Below, in pieces: positions 7,903-15,087 of a DNA stretch of 40,286 nt. The stretch lies in NCBI GenBank assembly GCA_022511295.1, contig JAFLRT010000009.1:1-40286 (forward strand). Direction: 5' to 3'. Numbering within the stretch: position 1 is the stretch's first letter; the number at the start of each line of letters is the position of its first letter. A program made the translations under genes and the position numbers. This DNA is from Alistipes sp. (lineage in GTDB: Bacteria; Bacteroidota; Bacteroidia; Bacteroidales; Rikenellaceae). The notes beneath the pieces are model-generated. The model saw only the letters and a list, made by a program, of their open reading frames with translations. It did no database searches and was not told where the DNA came from.

Positions 7903-7936
7903 CGAAAAAAAATACCGGCAACCTTACGGCTGCCGG
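7903..7936 (-). terminator. Terminator of the ricT-gldH-trmB cluster
   Basis: CCGGCAACC (7915-7923), loop ttac, GGCTGCCGG (7928-7936) form a 9-bp stem with one G-U pair when read on the minus strand, followed by a run of T (complement of 7904-7911). It starts 5 bases after the trmB stop. The rest of 7737-7902 shows no gene I can support. Confidence 0.85.
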
Positions 7937-7940
7937 ATGA

Positions 7941-8684
7941 CTATTTGCGTGATGGCTCGGAATCCTTGTCCACGACATCATCTCCATCCCAGTCGAACGG
8001 AGGAAACTCCTTGCGCGAACCGAGCGAGAAACGGGTATAGGTTATAGGAAGCCCACGCTCGAGAAACATCTGCTCATACGCAGTCTTCACCGACAGCGTC
8101 TCATCGGCGAAGCCCGAGCCGTAGATATCGTTATTCGACACCTCGCACTTCAGACCATAGTGTTCTATTACGGCTGAAGTATATTCAAAAAGGTGCTGCG
8201 AGTCTGTTTTGAGGTTTATGGTACCCGTCGGCGAGAGCATACGCGCATAGCGTTCGAGGAAGAGCGGCGATGTAAGACGTTTTTTAGCCCGTCGCGTTTT
8301 AAGTTGCGGGTCGGGGAATGTTATCCATATCTCATCGACCTCGCCCTCAGCGAAGAACGAGCATATAAATTCTATGCGTGTACGTATAAATCCGGCATTC
8401 GTTATACCCTGCTCCGTAACGGTCTTGGCACCGCGCCACATACGGGCGCCCTTGATATCCACGCCGATATAGTTGCGCGAGGGATTGCGTGAGGCGAGAG
8501 CCACCGTATATTCGCCGCGACCGCAGCCCAACTCCAGCGTTATGGGGTTGTCGTTATGAAAAAATTCCTCGCGCCAGCGCCCCTTAAGGCGGTGGTCGCT
8601 GTCGAATATCTCGTCGAACTCCGGCTGCACGAGGCAGTCGAAGGTCAGGTTCTCGGCAAAGCGCCTTAATTTATCCTTTCCCAT
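7941..8684 (-). CDS. trmB: tRNA (guanine-N7-)-methyltransferase TrmB
   Basis: SAM-dependent methyltransferase of 247 residues that makes m7G46 in the tRNA variable loop. The SAM site is LELGCGRGEYTVALA followed by YIGVDIKGARMWRGAK. The family signature WITFPDPQLKTRRAKKRLTS is intact, including the catalytic aspartate of FPDP. Residues 1-45 carry the N-terminal extension common in Bacteroidota. It is the last gene of a three-gene cluster, 6 bases after gldH, and is followed by a strong terminator. Confidence 0.96.
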   Translation of the reverse strand: MGKDKLRRFAENLTFDCLVQPEFDEIFDSDHRLKGRWREEFFHNDNPITLELGCGRGEYTVALASRNPSRNYIGVDIKGARMWRGAKTVTEQGITNAGFIRTRIEFICSFFAEGEVDEIWITFPDPQLKTRRAKKRLTSPLFLERYARMLSPTGTINLKTDSQHLFEYTSAVIEHYGLKCEVSNNDIYGSGFADETLSVKTAYEQMFLERGLPITYTRFSLGSRKEFPPFDWDGDDVVDKDSEPSRK

Positions 8685-8690
8685 TGCCGT

Positions 8691-9173
8691 TTACTCTTTG
8701 TCGAAGAGAAGTCCTACGGACTCTATGCCGCGAACCTCGTTTTCGGGTGTGATGACCATCGTATATCGTCCGGACTGCCGCAAATGCACCTCACGGCGAT
8801 ACGGCACGCTCTCGACAAGTGCCACCGTTGCACTTCTGCGATGCTCGCGGAGCGGAAGGACGACCCTCTCCGTGAAGGTCGTCGAGTCGGGAGCCGTAAA
8901 CATCACATCGGCGCGAAGTTCACCTCCCGCCACACCATTGTGGCGCACGGCAAACGAGAGCGTATAGAGTGCTGTCGTATCCGTATTGTCGTAGCAGACA
9001 CTGACAGGTGCGCTCCACCCTCCCGGCGGCACATCGCACATCGTCGATACATCTACCGAGCGGTGGCACCCGCAGAATATCGCGCAGAGCGCTGCCGGAA
9101 ACAGCACAGACAACAGAACCCGCACCGCCGTCCGCAACGATGACGGCACGGCGCCATACCATACCCATCTCAT
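8691..9173 (-). CDS. gldH: GldH-family lipoprotein
   Basis: Predicted lipoprotein of 160 residues. The N-terminus has a long hydrophobic signal ending in AIFCGC, with C36 (or C34) as the lipidated cysteine. The mature part has a GldH-like pattern: W near the start of a beta-rich domain, YDNTDTTALYTLSFAVRHN, and the closing GIESVGLLFDKE. GldH belongs to the gliding and type IX secretion lipoproteins of Bacteroidota but is widely kept in non-gliding gut members, often beside ricT as here. I placed the start at ATG 9173. The upstream in-frame extension to 9263 consists of tandem DNA repeats (9181-9260) and is probably untranslated. Confidence 0.72.
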   Translation of the reverse strand: MRWVWYGAVPSSLRTAVRVLLSVLFPAALCAIFCGCHRSVDVSTMCDVPPGGWSAPVSVCYDNTDTTALYTLSFAVRHNGVAGGELRADVMFTAPDSTTFTERVVLPLREHRRSATVALVESVPYRREVHLRQSGRYTMVITPENEVRGIESVGLLFDKE

Positions 9174-9180
9174 ATTGTCA

Positions 9181-9260
9181 TTGCAGGAAATCATTTGTCG
9201 GAAGCGTTTCAAAAATTCACTTGTCGGGCGTGCTGCAAAAATCATTTGTCCGGCACAATG
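9181..9260. repeat. Three tandem 25-26-bp repeats between ricT and gldH
   Basis: The core AAATCATTTGTCGG occurs at 9188-9201, as AAATTCACTTGTCGG at 9213-9227, and as AAATCATTTGTCCGG at 9239-9253. Each is preceded by a (T)GCAA-like or TTCAA stretch. The array fills the gap between the ricT stop and the gldH start. Confidence 0.7.
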
Positions 9261-9268
9261 CAAAAAAA

Positions 9269-10696
9269 TTACTCGCCGCCACTCTTACCGCCGCCATTGG
9301 CACCCCGGTTGCGATTGCGGTTACCCTCTCCTCCATTGCGGTAACGGTCGTTGCGGCGCTCACCTCCGGCTCTGTTGCGGGACATATTGCCGCCTCCGGC
9401 ATTGCCGTTATTGGTGTTATAGTTGTTGGCGTTCTGGTTGTTATTGCCGCTCTGACTGTTATTATTGTTGCCGTTATTGTTATTGTTATTGTTATTGCCG
9501 TTGTTATTGCCGTTGTTGTTGCCGTTCTGACCGCCGCGATACTGACGGTTGCCGCCCGAGCGACGGTTGCGGTTGTTACTGCGGCGCTTCGAGTCGAAAC
9601 GGGTTATGCTGTCCTCCTCGGTGCGGTATGTAGGCTCCTCGACACGTCCGGCAACAGCGGCGTCGCTCTCGAGTTTGTCCACACGTCGGCCGGCGCGATT
9701 TGCGGCTATAATCTCACGCACACGCGATACGGGCAGCGTAACGGTATTGGCAAGCGTCTCCTTGCTGCTGGAGAATGTTATGGTGCCTGCCAAAACATCG
9801 TTCTTGACAGCATAGAACTCTCCGTCAACGGTCTGAAGCGGCTCGCGGACACGCGGGAAGGTACGTCGCGCATCGGCATAGACGTCGTACTCATACATCA
9901 TACAGCACTTGAGTTTGGAGCATTGTCCGGCAAGTTTCTGCGGGTTGAGCGAGAGGTCCTGCATACGTGCGGCGCCCGTCGTAACGCTCGAGAAACTCGA
10001 TATCCACGATGCGCAGCACAACTCACGACCGCAGGCGCCTATACCGCCTATGCGTCCCGCCTCCTGCCGGGCGCCAATCTGCTTCATCTCGATGCGTATA
10101 TGAAACTGCTCGGCAAAGACCTTGATAAGTTCGCGGAAATCGACCCTCCCCTCGGCGATATAGTAGAATATGGCTTTGGTTTTGTCGGCCTGGTACTCCA
10201 CGTCGCCTATCTTCATATCGAGACCCATCTCGGCGGCAATCTGGCGTGAGCGTATCATCGTCTCGTGTTCGAGGGCGATAGCCTCCTGCCAGCGTTCGAG
10301 GTCGTATGCACGGGCCTTGCGATAGACTTTGCGGTACTCGCCGTTGAAGGGCGCGAAACCCGTGCGGCGCATTTGACGGGCAACCATATCGCCCGTAAGC
10401 GACACTATGCCTATATCGTGTCCGGGCGAGGACTCGACAGCCACTATATCACCCGGCTTCAATTCGAGGTTGTTTACATTGCGGTAGAACGAGCGGCGCG
10501 TATTTTTGAACCGCACCTCGACGATATCGGTCGGCTCATTGTCGGGATATTCCGCCAGCCAGTCCGTTTCATGGAGTTTGCAGCACCCTCCGCACGGCTT
10601 GACGGAGAGCATACCCTCCTCGTCGCGGTCGAAACGGCATCCGCGATTGCGCTCGGACTTGACATTCTCCTGTTTTCTATATTGTTCTTCTGTCAT
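9269..10696 (-). CDS. ricT: RicT/PSP1-domain protein with Asn-rich C-terminal tail
   Basis: This 475-residue protein of the PSP1/RicT family has the family cysteine signature: CGRELCC, later the LNPQKLAGQC segment, and KLKCCMMYEYD. The N-terminal half also has CGGCC near residue 40. In Bacillus, RicT works with RicA and RicF in an Fe-S-containing complex that affects RNA maturation; in Bacteroidota the role is unknown. After about residue 385 comes a low-complexity tail: Asn/Gly runs (388-435), then an Arg/Asn/Gly-rich end. Such a tail suggests RNA binding or phase separation, which is inference. The start at ATG 10696 follows a TATATTTG box (10755-10762); the longer in-frame start would precede the promoter. 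It leads the gldH-trmB cluster. Confidence 0.88.
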   Translation of the reverse strand: MTEEQYRKQENVKSERNRGCRFDRDEEGMLSVKPCGGCCKLHETDWLAEYPDNEPTDIVEVRFKNTRRSFYRNVNNLELKPGDIVAVESSPGHDIGIVSLTGDMVARQMRRTGFAPFNGEYRKVYRKARAYDLERWQEAIALEHETMIRSRQIAAEMGLDMKIGDVEYQADKTKAIFYYIAEGRVDFRELIKVFAEQFHIRIEMKQIGARQEAGRIGGIGACGRELCCASWISSFSSVTTGAARMQDLSLNPQKLAGQCSKLKCCMMYEYDVYADARRTFPRVREPLQTVDGEFYAVKNDVLAGTITFSSSKETLANTVTLPVSRVREIIAANRAGRRVDKLESDAAVAGRVEEPTYRTEEDSITRFDSKRRSNNRNRRSGGNRQYRGGQNGNNNGNNNGNNNNNNNNGNNNNSQSGNNNQNANNYNTNNGNAGGGNMSRNRAGGERRNDRYRNGGEGNRNRNRGANGGGKSGGE

Positions 10697-10754
10697 CGAT
10701 TCTCTTGTTGCGATGCGCCGGCAGCACTTTGACGGCACATACCCGTTTATCCCA

Positions 10755-10762
10755 CAAATATA
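10755..10762 (-). promoter_or_regulatory. -7 box of ricT
   Basis: The minus strand reads TATATTTG, an exact TAnnTTTG match 58 bases before the ATG at 10696. No clear TTTG is present at -33. Confidence 0.5.
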
Positions 10763-10814
10763 GTAATAAAAAACGAAACATCGGCTTTCGCAACCCCCTT
10801 TCTTGTCCAATTTG

Positions 10815-10845
10815 TTGAATATACGGGATACGCGGATTATCTTTG
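10815..10845 (+). promoter_or_regulatory. Promoter of the MATE gene
   Basis: TATCTTTG at 10838-10845 is preceded by TTG at 10815-10817 with a 20-base gap; a full TTTG lies just before it at 10811-10814. The predicted leader is only about 15 bases. Confidence 0.6.
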
Positions 10846-10864
10846 CAGCGTTTTAGCGAAAGAT

Positions 10865-12250
10865 ATGAGCCGCGTTTCAACATACGCACGCCGCTACGGC
10901 ACCGAATACCGCTCGATGCTGCGCCTCGCCCTGCCCGTCGTCGCAGCACAACTCGGACAGATTCTGGTACAACTCGCGGATAATATTATGGTCGGACGCT
11001 ACGGCGGAGAGGATGCCATGCCGCTGGCCGCCGTAGCCTTCGGCATCACATCATCGTTTCTCTTTTTCATCACGGGGCTGGGCATAACCCTCGGACTGAC
11101 ACCCCTTACGGGTGAACACTTCGCACGCGGCGAGAGGGACAAAACCGCCTCCTGTCTGAAGCACGCCATTGTATTGTATACGGTTACAGGCGCGGCTATC
11201 ACGCTGCTGCAACTGCTGTGCGAACCGCTGCTGCACTATATGGGGCAACCTCCGGAAGTCGTGCATATGGCTCTGCCTTACTACCGCATTGCGGCGCTCG
11301 GCATCGTTCCGGTAATGCTCTTCGGCGCCTTCAAGCAGTTTCTGGAGGGCATAGGCAACACCTTGATACCGATGATTATCGTCGTCGGGTGCAACCTGCT
11401 CAACATATTCCTAAATTGGCTCTTTATCTTCGGGCATTGGGGCTGCCCCGAACTCGGTGCGACAGGGGCAGGCGTGGCGACCTTTATAGCGCGTTGGGCC
11501 ATGCCTCTCGCCGCGTGGCTCTGTTTCAGATTTGTCGGCCGCTTCCGCGCCTATATCGTCGAAGGCAGGTCGGAGAGTTATACGCGCGCAGGATTTGCGA
11601 AGTTGCTCGCAATAGGCTTTCCCATTGCCGTGCAGATGTTTCTCGAGGCGGCGGCTTTCGTTATAACGAGCGTTATGGCGGGGTGGTTCGACGACGGTGA
11701 GTTATCCATCAGCGCCAACCAGATAGCGATGACAGCCGGCAACTGCGCCTTTATGATTTCGTGCGCCCTCGGCGCTGCCGCAACGATACGTGTATCACAC
11801 GGTTACGGACGTCGCGACGTGGAGGGTATGTCGCTCTCGGCACACGCCTCGCTGCATCTTGTCGTGGCGTGGAGCATCATCGTGGCGGCGGCTATGGCGG
11901 TCTTCAACGGAGCAATACCGCATCTGTTCACGGACAACAGCCGTGTGGCGGCCATAACCTCGACGCTGCTGCTGTGTGTGGCGGGGTATCAGATTTTCGA
12001 CGGCTTGCAGTGTGTCTCGATGGGTATTGTGCGCGGATTTCAGGATGTCAAGATAATACCGCTAATCTCATTTTTGGCCTATATCGTCTTCAATATTCCG
12101 GTCGGCTATCTGTGCGGATTCGTTCTCGGCGCAGGGCCTGCGGGTCTCTATGCAGGTTATGTTGTCGGTCTGGGTCTTTCGGCCGTGCTGCTGCTGTGGC
12201 GCATAAAGCGCAAGACAACCCTTATGCGCAGAGCCGAGAGCGATATTTAG
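10865..12250 (+). CDS. MATE-family multidrug/organic cation exporter
   Basis: Inner-membrane transporter of 461 residues with about twelve hydrophobic helices in two similar halves, the usual MATE length. The family's first helix reads LRLALPVVAAQLGQILVQLADNIMVGRYG, and GTL-type motifs recur after each half. These proteins export organic cations or drugs in exchange for Na+ or H+. The start codon lies just after a TATCTTTG promoter. The gene stands alone, divergent from ricT, and is followed after 31 bases by a dispersed palindromic repeat. The substrate is unknown. Confidence 0.93.
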   Translation: MSRVSTYARRYGTEYRSMLRLALPVVAAQLGQILVQLADNIMVGRYGGEDAMPLAAVAFGITSSFLFFITGLGITLGLTPLTGEHFARGERDKTASCLKHAIVLYTVTGAAITLLQLLCEPLLHYMGQPPEVVHMALPYYRIAALGIVPVMLFGAFKQFLEGIGNTLIPMIIVVGCNLLNIFLNWLFIFGHWGCPELGATGAGVATFIARWAMPLAAWLCFRFVGRFRAYIVEGRSESYTRAGFAKLLAIGFPIAVQMFLEAAAFVITSVMAGWFDDGELSISANQIAMTAGNCAFMISCALGAAATIRVSHGYGRRDVEGMSLSAHASLHLVVAWSIIVAAAMAVFNGAIPHLFTDNSRVAAITSTLLLCVAGYQIFDGLQCVSMGIVRGFQDVKIIPLISFLAYIVFNIPVGYLCGFVLGAGPAGLYAGYVVGLGLSAVLLLWRIKRKTTLMRRAESDI

Positions 12251-12281
12251 GAGTATTCCGAAGGTATATATACAAAAAATT

Positions 12282-12330
12282 GCACCTCTGCGAGGTGCTG
12301 CGCCGCCATGTGGGTGGTTAGGGGCGGTGC
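12282..12330. repeat. Dispersed two-hairpin palindromic repeat, copy B (short form)
   Basis: Stem 1 is GCACCTC (12282-12288), tgc, GAGGTGC (12292-12298). Stem 2 is GCGCCGCC (12300-12307) with GGCGGTGC (12323-12330), where one G-C pair is replaced by G-U so pairing is kept. The interior is 15 bases. On the minus strand stem 1 is followed by AATTTTTTG. It lies between the convergent MATE gene and the small lipoprotein gene. Confidence 0.75.
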
Positions 12331-12373
12331 ATAAAAGACGCGGCAAAAAGCCCGTTTTTGACACCGGTACCCA

Positions 12374-12405
12374 CAAAAAAAATCAGACCAACATAGTCGG
12401 TCTGA
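12374..12405 (-). terminator. Terminator of the 57-residue lipoprotein gene
   Basis: TCAGACC (12383-12389) and GGTCTGA (12399-12405) form a stem. On the minus strand it is followed by eight T (complement of 12375-12382). It lies 27 bases after the stop. Confidence 0.75.
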
Positions 12406-12431
12406 AAAATTGGCATTTCAGTTTGAAAATC

Positions 12432-12605
12432 TTATTCAGCCTCTGCAGGAGCCTCAACAACCTCTTCAGCAGGAGTCTCAACTACCTCTTGAGCCTCTTC
12501 TACGTTTTCACCCTCTACAGCCACTTCAGCGGGCTTCTGCTGACCGTCGCAAGCTACCATCGAAATAGCAGCAACTGCCATCAACATTGCAAAAATCTTT
12601 TTCAT
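12432..12605 (-). CDS. Small acidic lipoprotein, 57 residues, function unknown
   Basis: A short gene reading MKKIFAMLMAVAAISMVAC, a textbook lipoprotein signal with the lipidated cysteine at position 19. About 38 residues follow, made mostly of Glu, Val, Ala and Pro (VVETPAEEVVEAPAEAE at the end). The gene has one of the best promoters in the window (TTTG-N20-TATCTTTG, 12644-12675) and its own terminator, so it is probably strongly expressed. The mature part has no recognisable domain and should be extended and negatively charged. Its composition matches the acidic repeat of the lipoprotein encoded at 13378-14250. The role is unknown; it could be an abundant envelope spacer or charge carrier. 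Confidence 0.85.
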   Translation of the reverse strand: MKKIFAMLMAVAAISMVACDGQQKPAEVAVEGENVEEAQEVVETPAEEVVEAPAEAE

Positions 12606-12643
12606 AGCACTATTAATTTTTAATTGTCCAACATTGAACGTTG

Positions 12644-12675
12644 CAAAGATATGTAGTCATAGTATAAAAAACAAA
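12644..12675 (-). promoter_or_regulatory. Strong promoter of the small lipoprotein gene
   Basis: On the minus strand TTTG (complement of 12672-12675), a 20-base spacer and TATCTTTG (complement of 12644-12651) match the Bacteroidota consensus exactly. The predicted leader is about 30 bases. Confidence 0.8.
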
Positions 12676-12705
12676 CTTTTTTATACTTTTTTCACTCATA
12701 ATCAT

Positions 12706-12726
12706 GCTTTTTTGTTCAAAAAAAGC
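12706..12726. terminator. Possible A/T-rich hairpin downstream of the SPOR-like gene
   Basis: GCTTTTTT (12706-12713), gttc, AAAAAAAGC (12718-12726) can form an almost pure A-U stem between the SPOR-like gene stop (12782) and the next promoter. It is a weak terminator candidate only. Confidence 0.3.
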
Positions 12727-12781
12727 GCCCGATAAGCATATATCGACCGACAATAATCAGTCGCCAATAATTCATAAGGGG

Positions 12782-13321
12782 TTAGAACTCATCCGCGCCG
12801 GCATCGGAATCGCCATCCGTATTATGCTCAGCATCAACCTTATGCACAGATTTGGGTGCTATGACATCCCTGACATTTATCTCATCCCGCATGATATACG
12901 ACTCGGGGAATGTTTTGCGCAGACGCTCAAGCAATATCAAAGCCTCCTCGGCAGAGGTGCAACAGCCCGCCAGAACACGGAAATAGGGATTGTTGTAGCG
13001 CATAATGCAACGTACATCGGGATACATACCCATACACAGACTCATAACGCGCTGCGCCTCGGAGCGTGCGGCAGGCGTATTGTTGAAATATATCACGGCA
13101 CGATAACCGTTTACCGTACCCTTTCCGGATACTGCATCGGCCTTCTGCACCGCAGCGGCAGCACCGTCAGCCTCGTGTACCGCCACACGCGACAGATGCC
13201 CTAACGAGTCGATATGCGGATGCGCGAGACGCGAGCGCAGACGACCTATACCCTGTGCCTGCATACTGCCTGCGACAAGCGACAGCAGCAAAACGACAAT
13301 CGATATTTTTATTGAACGCAT
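12782..13321 (-). CDS. Secreted SPOR-like domain protein
   Basis: Protein of 179 residues with a cleavable signal (SIVVLLLSLVAGSMQAQG, cut near residue 22). Residues about 70-150 resemble a SPOR domain: the strand YRAVIYFNN, a helix with AARSEAQRVMSLC, PDVRCIMRYNNPYFRVLAG, then EEALILLERLRKTFP and a final strand ESYIMRDEI. SPOR domains bind denuded peptidoglycan, often at division sites. Four cysteines occur, including an adjacent pair (C120-C121), which is unusual. The C-terminus is acidic and disordered. The start at ATG 13321 was chosen because it begins the signal peptide; upstream codons are 12-bp DNA repeats. It lies 56 bases after the LEA2-like lipoprotein gene and is probably co-transcribed with it. 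Confidence 0.72.
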   Translation of the reverse strand: MRSIKISIVVLLLSLVAGSMQAQGIGRLRSRLAHPHIDSLGHLSRVAVHEADGAAAAVQKADAVSGKGTVNGYRAVIYFNNTPAARSEAQRVMSLCMGMYPDVRCIMRYNNPYFRVLAGCCTSAEEALILLERLRKTFPESYIMRDEINVRDVIAPKSVHKVDAEHNTDGDSDAGADEF

Positions 13322-13353
13322 TGACTGTATAATTGACTGTATAAACTGTATAA
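13321..13353. repeat. 12-bp tandem repeat at the SPOR gene start
   Basis: TTGACTGTATAA occurs at 13321-13332 and again at 13333-13344, with a partial copy ACTGTATAA at 13345-13353. The first unit touches the start codon of the SPOR-like gene. Confidence 0.75.
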
Positions 13354-13377
13354 TAGTAAGAATAAGAGTGTATAAGA

Positions 13378-14250
13378 CTACATAAGTTTGTTTATCTTGT
13401 TTTGCAAGTCTTTGGCGGTGTAACCCATATTCATAAGCAGCTCTTCGACGGATATGCCTTCGGCCTTTATCTCGTGCCGCATACCGTTCCACAGCATATC
13501 GATATTAGCCGTAAGGGTCAGACCGGACAAATCGCCGTTACGCAGCTTGGCGAGAAGAGCGTATGCTCCCAAAAGATTTGTAAGCGAGACATTTACCGGC
13601 ACGCTGAACGTCTGCTCGGAGTTTGCAGGTATAACCATACCGCCGTTGTACACCACCGAACCCACACCCGAACGACTGAGGATAAGCGCAGCCTTAAAAC
13701 GCTCCACAGTAATATCCAGCGGCGAGGTATTAACCATACAGACAACCGCATTGGCAAAGGTCATACCTGCGGTGCTGACGCTCTCTATCTTCTTGACATA
13801 CAGCTTGTATTCTGCACCGTCGAATTTGCATAAGGGACCCTCTGCAACGACCGCATCCGGCTCCGTATCTGCCGGCTCATCGACAACTGTCTGCTCATCG
13901 ACGGGTTCTTCGACAACCTGTTCTTCGACAACCTCATCAACCGGTTCTTCGACCGCCTGTTCATCGACAACCTCAACCGCCGGTTCTTCGGCAACCTCAT
14001 CGACGACATCATCGACCGGTTTATAGACGACCGGTTCTTCGACCGCCGCCACAATCGGAGTGGAGACACACGTAACGGAGGTCGCGGAGATGCCGCTCAC
14101 CGATATCTCATCACCCAGAACCAACGCCAAAGCATTGCTCTCACCTGCGGCCGGTCTACTGTTTTGAATATTGAGTGAGTTCTTGTTACAAGCGACACCC
14201 AACATCGCCGTTGCAGTCATCACAAGCAGATATTTTACACACCTTTTCAT
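13378..14250 (-). CDS. LEA2/WHy-like lipoprotein with acidic Val-Glu-Pro repeats
   Basis: Predicted lipoprotein of 290 residues: a signal ending in AMLGVAC with C21 lipidated. Residues about 67-135 are an acidic repeat built from units such as EEPVDEVVEEQV and VDEQAVEEPVDE. The C-terminal half (about 140-265) looks like an LEA type 2 / WHy fold: VCMVNTSPLDITVERFKAAL, an IPANSEQTFSVPV stretch and a closing beta strand. LEA2 domains are small beta-sandwiches found in envelope and stress proteins. The repeat probably acts as an extended spacer holding the domain away from the membrane. It lies 73 bases after menG and 56 bases before the SPOR-like gene on the same strand. The fold call is by pattern only. 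Confidence 0.72.
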   Translation of the reverse strand: MKRCVKYLLVMTATAMLGVACNKNSLNIQNSRPAAGESNALALVLGDEISVSGISATSVTCVSTPIVAAVEEPVVYKPVDDVVDEVAEEPAVEVVDEQAVEEPVDEVVEEQVVEEPVDEQTVVDEPADTEPDAVVAEGPLCKFDGAEYKLYVKKIESVSTAGMTFANAVVCMVNTSPLDITVERFKAALILSRSGVGSVVYNGGMVIPANSEQTFSVPVNVSLTNLLGAYALLAKLRNGDLSGLTLTANIDMLWNGMRHEIKAEGISVEELLMNMGYTAKDLQNKINKLM

Positions 14251-14322
14251 AATCTTTATCTTTTTTACGTTATTTTTCTGCCCTTTTACACTATTTATCG
14301 TTGATGTTATATCTCTTTACAT

Positions 14323-14346
14323 TTTATCGCTTTATCGCTTTATCGC
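14323..14346. repeat. Three perfect 8-bp repeats across the menG stop codon
   Basis: TTTATCGC is present at 14323-14330, 14331-14338 and 14339-14346. The menG stop (14324-14326) lies in the first unit. Gain or loss of a unit would shift the frame of the last residues. Confidence 0.8.
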
Positions 14347-15070
14347 CCTCTGCCGCTTTCTCCGCTATAAAGATATGCGCTATGCCGAAACTCTGCCTGC
14401 GCGCCTGCACACGCACGAAGCCCGCCGCACGAAGCATCTCGCAGAACTCTTCAGCAACGGGGAACTCATCCACCGATGCCGGCAGATACTCATACGCCTT
14501 CGCATCGTGCGACACCGCCCCGCCGATACGCGGCAGCATACGGTGCGAATAGAGGTCGTACATCCATCGCAACACACCTTTCGGAGGATTCGACAGTTCG
14601 AGTATCACAGCCCGACCGCCGCTCCTCAGCACGCGGTGCATCTCACTCAGTCCTGCCGCCAAATCGCCGAAATTGCGCACGCCGAAGGCCGACATAAGAG
14701 CATCGAAACTCCCATCCGCGAAGTGCAGATGCTCGGCATCGCCCTGCTCCATAAGTATACGTCCATCCATACCGGCACGCACCACCTTCGCCCTGCCCTC
14801 GGCAAGCATGCACTCCGACAAATCGACACCCGTAATATGCACCTGCTTCAGCCTGCGGGCCAGCGACAGCGCCATATCGCCCGTTCCCGTTGCGATATCG
14901 AGAACCGACGAGGGTCCGCACGCCGCAACAGCCTTAACCGCACGACGACGCCACACACGGTCTATGTTGAGCGAGAGCAGATGATTCAGGCGGTCGTATG
15001 TAGGGGCGATGTTGTCGAACATCGTCTTTATCTGCGACTTTTTGTCCTCTATGGTGTCGTATGGCTTCAC
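14324..15070 (-). CDS. menG: Demethylmenaquinone methyltransferase MenG/UbiE
   Basis: SAM-dependent C-methyltransferase of 248 residues catalysing the last step of menaquinone synthesis. The family N-terminus MFDNIAPTYDRLNHLLSLNID is intact. SAM motif I is VLDIATGTGDMAL and motif II GVDLSECML. The FGVRNFGD segment and the EMHRVLRSGGRAVILELSNP signature are also present. As anaerobes, Bacteroidota use menaquinone rather than ubiquinone, so menG is the better name. The C-terminal residues are encoded by three 8-bp DNA repeats. The gene starts 17 bases after the LolC/E-type permease gene on the same strand, so the two are likely co-transcribed. Confidence 0.95.
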   Translation of the reverse strand: MKPYDTIEDKKSQIKTMFDNIAPTYDRLNHLLSLNIDRVWRRRAVKAVAACGPSSVLDIATGTGDMALSLARRLKQVHITGVDLSECMLAEGRAKVVRAGMDGRILMEQGDAEHLHFADGSFDALMSAFGVRNFGDLAAGLSEMHRVLRSGGRAVILELSNPPKGVLRWMYDLYSHRMLPRIGGAVSHDAKAYEYLPASVDEFPVAEEFCEMLRAAGFVRVQARRQSFGIAHIFIAEKAAEGDKAIKR

Positions 15071-15087
15071 GTTGCAAAGTTAGCAAT

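Noticed and set aside
9008..10249. Long plus-strand frame (413 codons) opposite ricT, rich in Val, Ile and Ala, resembling a membrane protein
   Set aside because: It is the antisense of the Asn-rich ricT tail, where AAC/AAT codons read as GTT/ATT. It has no promoter, and ricT has clear family motifs.
12261..12431. CRISPR array or tRNA in the spacer after the MATE gene
   Set aside because: The repeats are palindromes used once per locus without regular spacers, and no cloverleaf can be drawn.
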